Shown here: piece by piece, positions 26,310 to 33,761 of the stretch
How positions within the stretch are numbered: the stretch's first letter is position 1
Layout of the letters: each line of letters opens with the position of its first letter
Assembly (NCBI RefSeq): GCF_001632745.1
Contig: NZ_LQRT01000058.1
Span: forward strand, 62,001 to 126,000
Reading direction: 5' to 3'
Source of the DNA: Aquimarina aggregata
GTDB taxonomy: Bacteria > Bacteroidota > Bacteroidia > Flavobacteriales > Flavobacteriaceae
Length of the DNA: 64,000 bases
The notes under the pieces: generated by a model
Databases searched by the model: none
Told to the model about the DNA's origin: nothing
What the model saw: only the letters and a program-made list of their open reading frames with translations
Made by a program: the position numbers and the translations under genes

Positions 26310-26846
26310 ATGAATAATCTTATTACATTTCCTGATAGCACTGAATACCCATCATATGCAGAAATGTATATGAATTATGTAAAAAGAGATGGAACACTAA
26401 TACGACAATTTGAAGATAATTTAGAGTCTACAAAGAAGTTTATTTCTGAATTGCGCAAGGAGTCTTTAGATGTTAAGTATAGGCCTGATAAATGGACATT
26501 AAAGGAGGTGTTAGTGCATATTATCGATGATGAACGCATTTATGCGTACAGAGCATTGTGTTTTGCAAGAAACGATAAAACTTGTTTTCCTGGATTTGAA
26601 GAAACAGAGTATGCCAAGCATTCTGACGCTCACTTAAGATCATTAAATAGTATAATTGAAGAATACGTAGCAGTAAGAAAAGCAACAATTACTTTGTTTA
26701 AAGGGTTTTCTGAACGAGCGTTATTAAGAATTGGCAGAGCTAACGAAAATAATACAAGTGTAAGAGCATTGGGCTATCATATAGTAGGGCATGAATTACA
26801 CCATATACAAATAATAAGAGATCGATATTTATCTCAATTTACGTAA
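26310..26846 (+). CDS. DinB-superfamily four-helix protein
   Basis: A 178-residue protein of the DinB/YfiT-like superfamily, a four-helix bundle that binds a metal with three histidines. Candidate ligands are in VLVHIIDDERIY and YHIVGHELHHIQIIRDRYL. RPDKWTLKEVLVH is the characteristic helix start. I use the ATG at 26310, because a frame-open ATG at 26262 overlaps the PD40 gene and adds no family sequence. The family includes thiol-dependent transferases; the reaction here is unknown. Confidence 0.88.
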   Translation: MNNLITFPDSTEYPSYAEMYMNYVKRDGTLIRQFEDNLESTKKFISELRKESLDVKYRPDKWTLKEVLVHIIDDERIYAYRALCFARNDKTCFPGFEETEYAKHSDAHLRSLNSIIEEYVAVRKATITLFKGFSERALLRIGRANENNTSVRALGYHIVGHELHHIQIIRDRYLSQFT

Positions 26847-26951
26847 GTTGTTATCTGTAGAATTATTTATTTTTTGAATAGATGTCCAAATATTTTAAAT
26901 TGATTCGTCATAGTATTGTAAAAAATAAATAAACCATTAAAAAACAATCAC

Positions 26952-27293
26952 ATGAAAGAATTTATGTTCCTTTTTAGAGGAGACAACGACGTTTGGGATT
27001 CAAAATCACCAGAAGAACAACAAGAGCATATGCAGCATTGGGAAAAATGGATCGGGGAAATGGCTGAACAAGGTAAATTTGTAAGCGGGGAACGATTATT
27101 ATCGAAAGGAAACACTGTATTAGATAATGGTAAGATAATGGATCGTCCCATGACTGAGGGTAAAGAATTAGTTGGAGGTTATCTTAGGGTAAAAGCAGAA
27201 TCACTATCAGAAGCAACAGAAATGGCAAAAGGATGTCCAGGTTTTGAATGGGAAGGCGGAGCTGTAGAGGTTCGTGAAGTTTGGCCTGAGTAA
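26952..27293 (+). CDS. YciI/DGPF-family protein A
   Basis: A 113-residue small cytosolic protein with a ferredoxin-like YciI fold (EFMFLFRGD, PEEQQEHMQHWEKWIGEMAEQGKFVSG, KELVGGYLRVKAESLSEATEMAKGCPGF, VEVREVW). The DGPF motif that names the family is DRPMTEGKE here. Together with the next gene it precedes an ECF sigma factor, the partner arrangement known for ECF42. Paralogue of the next gene. Confidence 0.9.
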   Translation: MKEFMFLFRGDNDVWDSKSPEEQQEHMQHWEKWIGEMAEQGKFVSGERLLSKGNTVLDNGKIMDRPMTEGKELVGGYLRVKAESLSEATEMAKGCPGFEWEGGAVEVREVWPE

Positions 27294-27314
27294 TCATCTT
27301 TAAAAATTAAATCA

Positions 27315-27656
27315 ATGAGAGATTTTTTATTTATTATTCGAGGTGGACAAGATAGATACAACCAAAACTCACCCGAAGAAATGCAACAACACATGCAAGA
27401 TTGGCAACAATGGATGGATACTTTGGCTCAAAAAGATATGCTTGTTGGTGGTCAACCATTAATGAATGAAGCTAAAACACTTATTGATGGTGGTCAAAAA
27501 ATCATTGATCGGCCATTAGCTGAAGGAAAAGAGCTAATCGGAGGTTATTTATTAATCAAAGCAAATTCACTAGAACACGCTGCAGGGGTAGCTAAAGAAT
27601 GCCCTAGTAATGAATATCATTGTAGTATAGAAGTTCGTGAAATTAGTCCTATGTAG
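27315..27656 (+). CDS. YciI/DGPF-family protein B
   Basis: A 113-residue paralogue of the preceding gene, with the same order of segments (DFLFIIRGGQDR, PEEMQQHMQDWQQWMDTLAQKDMLVGG, DRPLAEGKELIGGYLLIKA, SIEVREISPM). It probably arose by tandem duplication. It lies 21 nt after protein A and 5 nt before the sigma factor, so the three are likely one transcript. Confidence 0.9.
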   Translation: MRDFLFIIRGGQDRYNQNSPEEMQQHMQDWQQWMDTLAQKDMLVGGQPLMNEAKTLIDGGQKIIDRPLAEGKELIGGYLLIKANSLEHAAGVAKECPSNEYHCSIEVREISPM

Positions 27657-27661
27657 TACTA

Positions 27662-28936
27662 TTGGAAAACAATAATAACATAGACCAAACGCTAAACCAT
27701 CTTTTTAGAGAAGAATCTGGAAAGATGGTTTCTGTTTTGATTAAGATTTTTGGAACTGAGAATATTGAAATGGCAGAAGATGTAGTTCAGGATGCTCTAG
27801 TAAAAGCACTAGAAACCTGGAAATATAACGGGATGCCTGATAACCCTAGAGCTTGGTTATATCGTACTGCAAAAAATAAAGCTATAGATGTTATAAGAAG
27901 AAATAAACACAGCAAACTTATAGATTTTTCAGATCCACAAAAGCAATTGTTAACCTCAGGGTATACTTTAGAAACGACAATGGATAATTATTGGAATGAA
28001 GATGGTATCAAAGATGATTTTTTAGGTATGATGTATGGTTGTTGTCATCCAGAAATTTCCCAAGAAAATCAAATAACTTTTATTCTAAAATCACTTTGCG
28101 GTTTTAGTACCAAAGAAGTAGCAAAATCTTTTTTAACAAGTCCAGACACAATTTCAAAACGTTTATATCGAACAAAAGAATATTTTAGAAAAAATAGAAT
28201 TTCTTTGCAAATCCCGACTAACAAGCAAATTGAAGAAAGAACCCATACAGTATTAAGCGCAATATATTTATTGTTTAATGAAGGGTATAATTCTACTCAT
28301 GCAGATCAATTGATTCGTAAAGATCTTATAGGACAAGCAATGTTACTCTGTAAATCATTATTGTCTAACAAGCGAACAAAATTACCAGAAGTCTATGCTT
28401 TAATGGCATTAATGTGTTTTCATAGTGCACGTTTGGATAGTAGAATTACAAGAGAAGGGGAGTTAATTTTACTGTCAAAACAAGATAGAACTTCATGGGA
28501 TAAAGTATTGATACAAACTGGTGAAAAATACCTCAATCACGCTGCATTTGGTAATAATCTTACAACATATCATTTAGAAGCGGCTATAGCATTTCAACAT
28601 TGTGCAGCACAACAATATGAAGATACAAACTGGAAAGAAATTTTGATGTACTATGATTTGTTACTCGAAATAGCCGATGATCCTATTGTTTTTTTAAATA
28701 GATGCTTGGTGATTTTAGAGTATAAAGGACCTAAAGAGGCATTAATCGTTTTAAAAACAATGAAAAATACTTCTATGCTAGATAAATATTATGTTTATCA
28801 TGCTACTCTCGGTGAAATCTATAAACGATTATTAAATACAAACCTTTCTATAAAGCATTATGAAAGAGCAATAAAACTAACACAATCTAAACAAGAACAG
28901 CAGTTTTTGAAAGATAAAATTGCTGGAAAATGCTAA
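27662..28936 (+). CDS. ECF42-type RNA polymerase sigma factor with C-terminal helical extension
   Basis: A 424-residue sigma-70-family protein. Region 2 lies at about 15-80 (AEDVVQDALVKALETW, NPRAWLYRTAKNKAIDVIRRNKH), region 4 at about 120-180 (TFILKSLCGFSTKEVAKSFLTSPDTISKRLYRTKEYFR), then a 230-residue extension with the DUF6596/TPR-like pattern (HTVLSAIYLLFNEGYNST, LCKSLLSNKRTKLPEVYALMALMCFHSAR). This architecture, and the YciI neighbours, define the ECF42 group, where the extension is thought to control activity in place of an anti-sigma factor. The start appears to be TTG at 27662; the next ATG would cut into region 2. Confidence 0.92.
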   Translation: MENNNNIDQTLNHLFREESGKMVSVLIKIFGTENIEMAEDVVQDALVKALETWKYNGMPDNPRAWLYRTAKNKAIDVIRRNKHSKLIDFSDPQKQLLTSGYTLETTMDNYWNEDGIKDDFLGMMYGCCHPEISQENQITFILKSLCGFSTKEVAKSFLTSPDTISKRLYRTKEYFRKNRISLQIPTNKQIEERTHTVLSAIYLLFNEGYNSTHADQLIRKDLIGQAMLLCKSLLSNKRTKLPEVYALMALMCFHSARLDSRITREGELILLSKQDRTSWDKVLIQTGEKYLNHAAFGNNLTTYHLEAAIAFQHCAAQQYEDTNWKEILMYYDLLLEIADDPIVFLNRCLVILEYKGPKEALIVLKTMKNTSMLDKYYVYHATLGEIYKRLLNTNLSIKHYERAIKLTQSKQEQQFLKDKIAGKC

Positions 28937-28980
28937 AATTTCAACTTTTTTCATTTTTTTTTAGACTTTATTTATAGAAT

Positions 28981-29055
28981 TATTTTTGTGGTTTAATAAG
29001 GGCTAAGAGTGTATGACAGGGGGAAAACAACCCTAAAACCATAACGGAAAACCGT
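28981..29055 (+). promoter_or_regulatory. Promoter and structured leader element upstream of an unknown gene
   Basis: A TATTTTTG -7 box is at 28981-28988. Thirty nt further comes AGGGGGAAAACAACCCTA (29018-29035), which can fold by AGGG/CCCT, and after eight bases the perfect dyad ACGG-AAAA-CCGT (29044-29055). A near copy (15 of 18 bases in the first part) lies on the minus strand at 32600-32628 upstream of another unknown gene. It could be an operator pair or an RNA leader structure. Confidence 0.45.
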
Positions 29056-29207
29056 AATCTACTTTTAAAATAATTACTTATGTTAGCACCTCACACAAGT
29101 CTTTATTGTAGAAATTAAGTAAATATATGGTATTGTTATTCAGTACTATAATACGTATTGGAGCTATGCTTTGCATTTGTTTAAAAGAATATATAAAATA
29201 CCCCAGA

Positions 29208-29687
29208 ATGAAAACAATTTTATCATCCATCTTTGATGGATTATTTTCTGCAGAAATAAGAAAAGATTCGAATAGGATTTCGAATAACTTGTTTTTTGCA
29301 GCTACAGATCCCATTTCAGGAAGAATATTAATGATCGAAGAAGATGACTATAGCATCTGGGGATATATGTTAAGTCCCGATAAAGAAGAAATCGATTTTG
29401 ATGGTTTTTTATGTACTGTTGTAACACCGTCTAAACAAAAGAATGATCTTAAGAAAATTAGTAAACATCGCAATCCATTGCCTGCACAGTTTGCAAATTC
29501 ATATAGTTATATTAAAAATCTGAAAAGAAAAGATATACGTATTCATTGGAAAGAAAAGTGTGCAGCAATATTAGTAAGGAACAAAGTACAGTTAGTAATG
29601 AATATGGATACAAAGACAAGTTATTCTAAAGGTCTATCTACAGATTGTTTATACGGTAAGACACTTGAAGAGGGTAAGTTAGATTAA
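29208..29687 (+). CDS. Hypothetical protein preceded by the two-hairpin element
   Basis: A 159-residue protein I do not recognise. The start MKTILSSIFDGLFSAEIRKDS is chosen because the in-frame ATG at 29127 would add 27 residues of low-complexity hydrophobic sequence. It has no signal peptide or membrane helix. Segments such as RILMIEEDDYSIWGYMLSP and PLPAQFANSYSYIKNLKRKDI suggest a compact mixed alpha/beta domain. Its long leader holds the repeated two-hairpin element. Codon use looks like the neighbours. Confidence 0.7.
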   Translation: MKTILSSIFDGLFSAEIRKDSNRISNNLFFAATDPISGRILMIEEDDYSIWGYMLSPDKEEIDFDGFLCTVVTPSKQKNDLKKISKHRNPLPAQFANSYSYIKNLKRKDIRIHWKEKCAAILVRNKVQLVMNMDTKTSYSKGLSTDCLYGKTLEEGKLD

Positions 29688-29723
29688 ACACGTACATGTA
29701 TTTTATAATACATGTAACCAACG

Positions 29724-29760
29724 CAAAGCAGTTGTGAAATTATATTTTACAACTGCTTTG
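29724..29760. repeat. Long perfect-wobble inverted repeat
   Basis: A 17-bp stem (29724-29740 with 29744-29760, one G-T pair) with a three-base loop. It is not followed by a T run on either strand, so it is either a weak terminator shared by the flanking units or an RNA structure. A smaller stem, ACATGTATT/AATACATGT, precedes it at 29694-29715. Confidence 0.55.
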
Positions 29761-29781
29761 TGTTCATTACTTGCCACTGAA

Positions 29782-29880
29782 TTATCTATGAATAGCATAG
29801 CTAGATGCAGTAGGAAGTTCTTTTAAAAAATTAATAAATGGTCTAAGATGTATTCCAAATTTAGTATATAAAGTTTTCAT
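29782..29880 (-). CDS. Possible 32-residue peptide
   Basis: A minus-strand ORF beginning MKTLYTKFGIHLRPF and ending TASSYAIHR. It has a plausible composition for a short amphipathic peptide and is followed, in its own direction, by the long inverted repeat at 29724-29760. There is no recognisable family or start-site support, and chance is a real alternative. Confidence 0.25.
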   Translation of the reverse strand: MKTLYTKFGIHLRPFINFLKELPTASSYAIHR

Positions 29881-30083
29881 AAGCCATAAGTTTTAAATTA
29901 TTTCTCTTACTTAATTCAATTGTCGTGCCAAAGTCGAAACTTGTTGTTATTACTGGGCTAAACAGCTGTTTTTGTAAGAACTGAAAAATAGATTTTAAAA
30001 GATTTTTGTTATGGTATTCCATAAAAAGGTATATTAGCGACTTCGTTATAATTGTTTTTTAATAACGAGACGTAAACCATTTT

Positions 30084-30120
30084 AAAAACGGAGTTGGAGA
30101 TATACTGACTCCGTTTTTTT
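30084..30120. terminator. Terminator downstream of the PagL-like gene
   Basis: An 11-bp stem AAAAACGGAGT/ACTCCGTTTTT (30084-30094 with 30108-30118) with T runs on both outer sides, usable in either direction. In leftward reading it lies 70 nt after the PagL-like stop. Confidence 0.7.
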
Positions 30121-30190
30121 ATTTCCTAGAATTTTGAATCATATTAGTTGCTTAGATAATAGAAGTAGAAAATAGTGCAAACAAATTAAT

Positions 30191-31267
30191 CTACTGGATA
30201 ATATAAAGTAGTCTTCCATCCATGTGATCAGCTGTACGGCCATATGCAATTAAAGAAGCTCCAATTGCCCATCGGTTTGCAATACGGTACCAAAATGAAT
30301 ATCGTTGATACAACCAATTACTTTGTATGTTTTTAGGACGTGTGGCATATATCCCAAATTGTTGTAAAAAATAAAAATTTCCTACATGAAAATGATGCCC
30401 AAGTGTAAGTGCCGATGAAAAAGAAGAATCATCAAGGTTTTGTTGCTCTACCTGTTTAAGGTCAGACCAATCATACCAAAACTCTATCCCCAAATTAATC
30501 CCGTTTATTCTAGAAAGAGGTTTTAAAGCACCTCCTAAACCACCAATTAATGGGTGATTAGTAGATTCGGCCTCGCGATCAGAGGATCTAAGACTTGCAA
30601 ACGACCCAAGGTAATAACTCCATGCGCGACTGTATTGTTTTAATTCACTGGGCTTCGGTTTTAACGGGGTATAGTTTATGATTCGGTCTACACCAATGGA
30701 TAAAGTAGGGAAATTCATACCCTTGTTCGGCTGTTTCTGCCCTCCGTTTGAAATATGGTTATAGTTAGCAGATAAATTAAGGGCATAGTTGTTATTAATA
30801 TGATAATTAAGGTTAAGTGATAAAGCCAGGTAAAAACTAAAATGTGTACTAAAAAGTACATTGTCAGGATTTGTTTCTTCATCAAAAATTGTATCCAAAT
30901 ACGTACCTCCGATTGATCCTCTTAGCGAAAATTTTAATGAGCTCTGATAAGTAAAATAAGGTTCAACGAAGTAAATAAAATTGTAAGAGCTGCCAAGTAC
31001 ATCTGGATTTGCATAATTAAAATAGGTAAATGCAAAACCAGTTCTTCCATAGCAAAAACAGGTCTTCCAAGCTTGATCACTTGTTCGCAATGTACTCATT
31101 TCTAATTGAAGTCCATAAGGGTTGGTTTTAGATATAGGTTTTAAATCTGGAGTATGAGGAATAATAAATCCGTAGTGTGATTTTACTCCATAAAATTTAG
31201 AATTCGTCTGCGCATATAGCACATTGCCTAAATATAATAGCATGAAAAATAGTATACTCCTGAGCAT
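30191..31267 (-). CDS. PagL-like lipid A deacylase / acyloxyacyl hydrolase family outer-membrane protein
   Basis: A 358-residue barrel protein with a signal peptide (ending NVLYAQ). The family motif is NHISNGGQKQPNKGMNFP, with His171 and Ser173 in the H-x-S-N arrangement that carries the catalytic dyad of PagL. I could not place the third, acidic catalytic residue with confidence: the position 14 after the histidine is Asn185. Beyond the PagL region (about 25-205) a second stretch of about 140 residues continues the beta-strand pattern and ends with MDGRLLYIIQ. It may remodel lipid A acyl chains in the outer membrane. Confidence 0.82.
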   Translation of the reverse strand: MLRSILFFMLLYLGNVLYAQTNSKFYGVKSHYGFIIPHTPDLKPISKTNPYGLQLEMSTLRTSDQAWKTCFCYGRTGFAFTYFNYANPDVLGSSYNFIYFVEPYFTYQSSLKFSLRGSIGGTYLDTIFDEETNPDNVLFSTHFSFYLALSLNLNYHINNNYALNLSANYNHISNGGQKQPNKGMNFPTLSIGVDRIINYTPLKPKPSELKQYSRAWSYYLGSFASLRSSDREAESTNHPLIGGLGGALKPLSRINGINLGIEFWYDWSDLKQVEQQNLDDSSFSSALTLGHHFHVGNFYFLQQFGIYATRPKNIQSNWLYQRYSFWYRIANRWAIGASLIAYGRTADHMDGRLLYIIQ

Positions 31268-31443
31268 AGGTTTATAATTGCATTTCTATTGTAATATATT
31301 GAAAATTAAATAAGTATGAAATTTTTTCACTTGATCTAACATAAAGAAAATTATTCTTTATCATAATTAGTAATATGCAAAAGCAAATATTATTAATTTA
31401 AAAAAAATGATATCTTAGAAACAGCTTTAAAATTGATATACCA

Positions 31444-31998
31444 ATGAAAATTCACATATTTGGAGCTTCGGGTTCAGGTACCACCACATTAGCCAACCAA
31501 CTAGAGCAGCGATTTGGTTGGAAACATTTGGATGCTGATGATTATTATTGGAAAAAAACAAATCCACCTTTTAAAGAAAAAATACCTTTACAAGAAAGAA
31601 ATATTAAGTTGTTAAACGATTTCAAGGCTTATGATTCAGTTATTGTAAGTGGTTCTATGGTTAGTTGGGGTAAAGAATGGGAAAAGGCATTTGATGTAGT
31701 TATATTTCTGTATGTACCGCCAAAGATCAGGATGGGTAGACTACAACATCGTGAATTAGAAAGATATGGTGAGTTATTAGAAGATAACGAAGATATTCGT
31801 AAGAACTCTAAAGCATTTTTGAAATGGGCGCAACAGTACGATAATCCAATTTTTGAAGGAAGAAGCCTTAATGTTCATATGCGATGGCTGGAAAAGTTAG
31901 AATGCCAAATTTTAAAAATCGAAGGCGACACAACCGTTGAAGAACGTATTGATCTTGTTTTGAATAAATTGTGTTCTGATAAAAACGATCGTATTTAA
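31444..31998 (+). CDS. P-loop nucleoside/shikimate-kinase-like ATPase with altered Walker A
   Basis: A 184-residue cytosolic protein with the fold of adenylate/shikimate kinases: MKIHIFGASGSGTTTLANQL, LDADDYYWKKTNPPF, VIVSGSMVSWGKEW, DVVIFLYVPPKIRMGRLQHRE and a C-terminal helix. In the P-loop GASGSGTTT the usual lysine is Thr13. I have seen this GSGTTTL variant in a wider subgroup of small kinases, so it is a lineage feature rather than a mutation. Substrate unknown. Single gene, divergent from the PagL-like gene. Confidence 0.82.
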   Translation: MKIHIFGASGSGTTTLANQLEQRFGWKHLDADDYYWKKTNPPFKEKIPLQERNIKLLNDFKAYDSVIVSGSMVSWGKEWEKAFDVVIFLYVPPKIRMGRLQHRELERYGELLEDNEDIRKNSKAFLKWAQQYDNPIFEGRSLNVHMRWLEKLECQILKIEGDTTVEERIDLVLNKLCSDKNDRI

Positions 31999-32067
31999 TG
32001 GTGAATTTATCAAATACCTGAAAAGACCTTTGTTATTACTGATTTAATACACTTCCACTATTGCCGG

Positions 32068-32103
32068 ATTGTGAACCCAATTACATTTTTCACAATTAAT
32101 TTT
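32068..32103 (+). terminator. Weak hairpin downstream of the P-loop ATPase gene
   Basis: ATTGTGAA (32068-32075) and TTCACAAT (32089-32096) pair around a 13-nt loop, and a T-rich tract follows. Confidence 0.35.
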
Positions 32104-32179
32104 TTATACCTCTCGTTTCCAGCTGGCCCATGTAATAATTTGAGAGACAATAACAAATGTCTTTTCAGTTTTTTTGATT

Positions 32180-32515
32180 TTATGCGGCCAATTCCCCTTT
32201 GCCTGCAAGTTGTTTATTGGTACTAAGAGAAGCCCACTTAGAGCTTGAATTAAATTCTAGTGTAACTTCTAATTCATTGCGTAAAGTATCAAGAATTGTT
32301 TGTAACTCATTTTCATGAAAATAAATATTCATGACACCATTAGAATGTAATTTATTTTGAGGCAATGATTGCCCATCTTTAATAATACCTAAATATCCAA
32401 GGTAGTTTAGGTCTTCTCCATATAGGTAAACGAATCCCATTTGATATCCACCACCACCAGAATAATTACTGACTATTTGTATACTATAACTTTCTATCTT
32501 GTTTGAAATAACCAT
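32180..32515 (-). CDS. Hypothetical protein preceded by the second two-hairpin element
   Basis: A 111-residue protein I cannot assign. It has no signal peptide. The N-terminal half is beta-rich with a GGGG turn (SIQIVSNYSGGGGYQMGFVYL), then HENELQTILDTLRNELEV looks like a helix, and the C-terminus is Ser/Lys-rich. The start MVISNKIESY is the first ATG. Upstream, in its own direction, is the element described at 32600-32628, and further upstream the PAP2 gene. Confidence 0.65.
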   Translation of the reverse strand: MVISNKIESYSIQIVSNYSGGGGYQMGFVYLYGEDLNYLGYLGIIKDGQSLPQNKLHSNGVMNIYFHENELQTILDTLRNELEVTLEFNSSSKWASLSTNKQLAGKGELAA

Positions 32516-32599
32516 TACTTGATGTTTTTGAGTGTGAGTTTAATTTTTTTCCCTTTTTCAAAGGTACTATTCATACAAGTTTTGTGGTAGAGGTAAAAC

Positions 32600-32628
32600 A
32601 CGGATTCGTATAGGGTAGATTTCCCCCT
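32600..32628 (-). promoter_or_regulatory. Second copy of the two-hairpin element
   Basis: On the minus strand: AGGGGGAAATCTACCCTA (32628 to 32611), one base, then ACGAATCCGT (32609 to 32600). The first part differs from the copy at 29018-29035 in only three central bases, and the second part is again an ACG/CGT dyad. It lies 84 nt before the ATG of the unknown 111-residue gene. Confidence 0.45.
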
Positions 32629-32684
32629 AGGCAGGAAATATGACTATTTAGTTAATGATTTATACGATATGCTCAGATATATTT

Positions 32685-33464
32685 TTAAAACACTTTAGTG
32701 AAATAAAAACCTATTCCATCTCCTGTATATTGTGGAGTAAATGCAATTCCACTGGTCTTTTTAAATGGATTCCAATCAATAAGATAATTAAAGTGGTACA
32801 CAAGCCTAGTAGATAATATACCAATACCAGCACCTACTAATACATCAGAGAGATAATGAGCGTTATTTGCCATTCTTAAACTACCTGTGGCGATAGCAAA
32901 AGCATAACCACTATAGGCTAATATAGGATTGGTGTCAATATATTCTTCATATAATACAGTAGCTGTAGTAAATGCGGTAGTGGTATGGCCAGAAGGAAAA
33001 GAATTAGCATGTGTAGACTCATAACTGCCAGGTCTTTCTTTATGAATTCGTTTCTTTAGTAGGGTAGAGGTTCCATTACTTATTAGCGATGATAGAACTA
33101 GGTATTTTGTTTGATCAAACCAATGACTTTTTGATTGTGCGCCAAGTATGTCTGCCGCATATAATTGCACTACAGGAGCATATCGTGTATAATCGTCTAG
33201 TTTGGTATTAAAATCATTTCCAACTACATCTCTTAAGTCTTGTTGTAGTGATTTTTCGAAATCACTTGTAGAAAGTAAAAAACCTGCGCTAATAAGAGCA
33301 ACGGGAATTATTCTTTTGGTAAATAGGTTTTTTTTATAGGTAAATTCTCTCTTTTCAGTTTTTTTGAAGCTAAACTCTTTATCAATAGGATAAGAGTCAG
33401 TAAATTGAGAATGAGTAGCATTAACATAAAAGCATAATAATAACAGGCATAGGATCGTTCTCAT
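32685..33464 (-). CDS. PAP2-family phosphatase (membrane-associated)
   Basis: A 259-residue protein with an N-terminal signal peptide and hydrophobic helices. All three phosphatase motifs are visible: KX6RP in KKRIHKERPGS, PSGH in SFPSGHTTTAFT, and RX5HX3D in LRMANNAHYLSDV. Family members dephosphorylate lipid phosphates such as undecaprenyl pyrophosphate or phosphatidic acid at the membrane; the precise substrate is not shown. It is divergent from guaB with a 297-nt AT-rich gap. Confidence 0.9.
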   Translation of the reverse strand: MRTILCLLLLCFYVNATHSQFTDSYPIDKEFSFKKTEKREFTYKKNLFTKRIIPVALISAGFLLSTSDFEKSLQQDLRDVVGNDFNTKLDDYTRYAPVVQLYAADILGAQSKSHWFDQTKYLVLSSLISNGTSTLLKKRIHKERPGSYESTHANSFPSGHTTTAFTTATVLYEEYIDTNPILAYSGYAFAIATGSLRMANNAHYLSDVLVGAGIGILSTRLVYHFNYLIDWNPFKKTSGIAFTPQYTGDGIGFYFTKVF

Positions 33465-33761
33465 AGATAATATATTTTTGGGGGTTTGAGAAGTTTTTAA
33501 CTCTAATGAATTGAAAGATAAAATAATTATACTAAAAATATGTTAAAAAATATGATTTTGATCAATAATTGTGTTTTTTAACGATTTTATATGTTTTTAA
33601 TCGATTAATTTTATGTTAAAACCATAACATGGTAGTATGAAAATTTGGTACGATGTAATGAATAATAGTATAAGTACATTTTGATGATTAAAATAAAAGG
33701 TTTACATCATTATATTCTTTAAAAAAGACGTACATTTACACGCAATTAAATTTTAATTGCA

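Larger units (their letters stand above)
29688..30190. other. Intergenic stretch with hairpins and one possible small ORF
   Basis: Five hundred bases between the unknown gene and the convergent PagL-like gene. It holds a small hairpin (29694-29715), a long inverted repeat (29724-29760), a possible 32-codon minus-strand ORF (29782-29880) and a terminator (30084-30120). Between about 29890 and 30080 I see no further gene. Confidence 0.5.

Noticed and set aside
33465..33761. A purine-type riboswitch or strong operator before guaB
   Set aside because: I found no conserved riboswitch core. The only structure is a GTTAAAAAA/TTTTTTAAC dyad (33542-33582) with a 23-nt spacer in AT-rich DNA, too weak to call.
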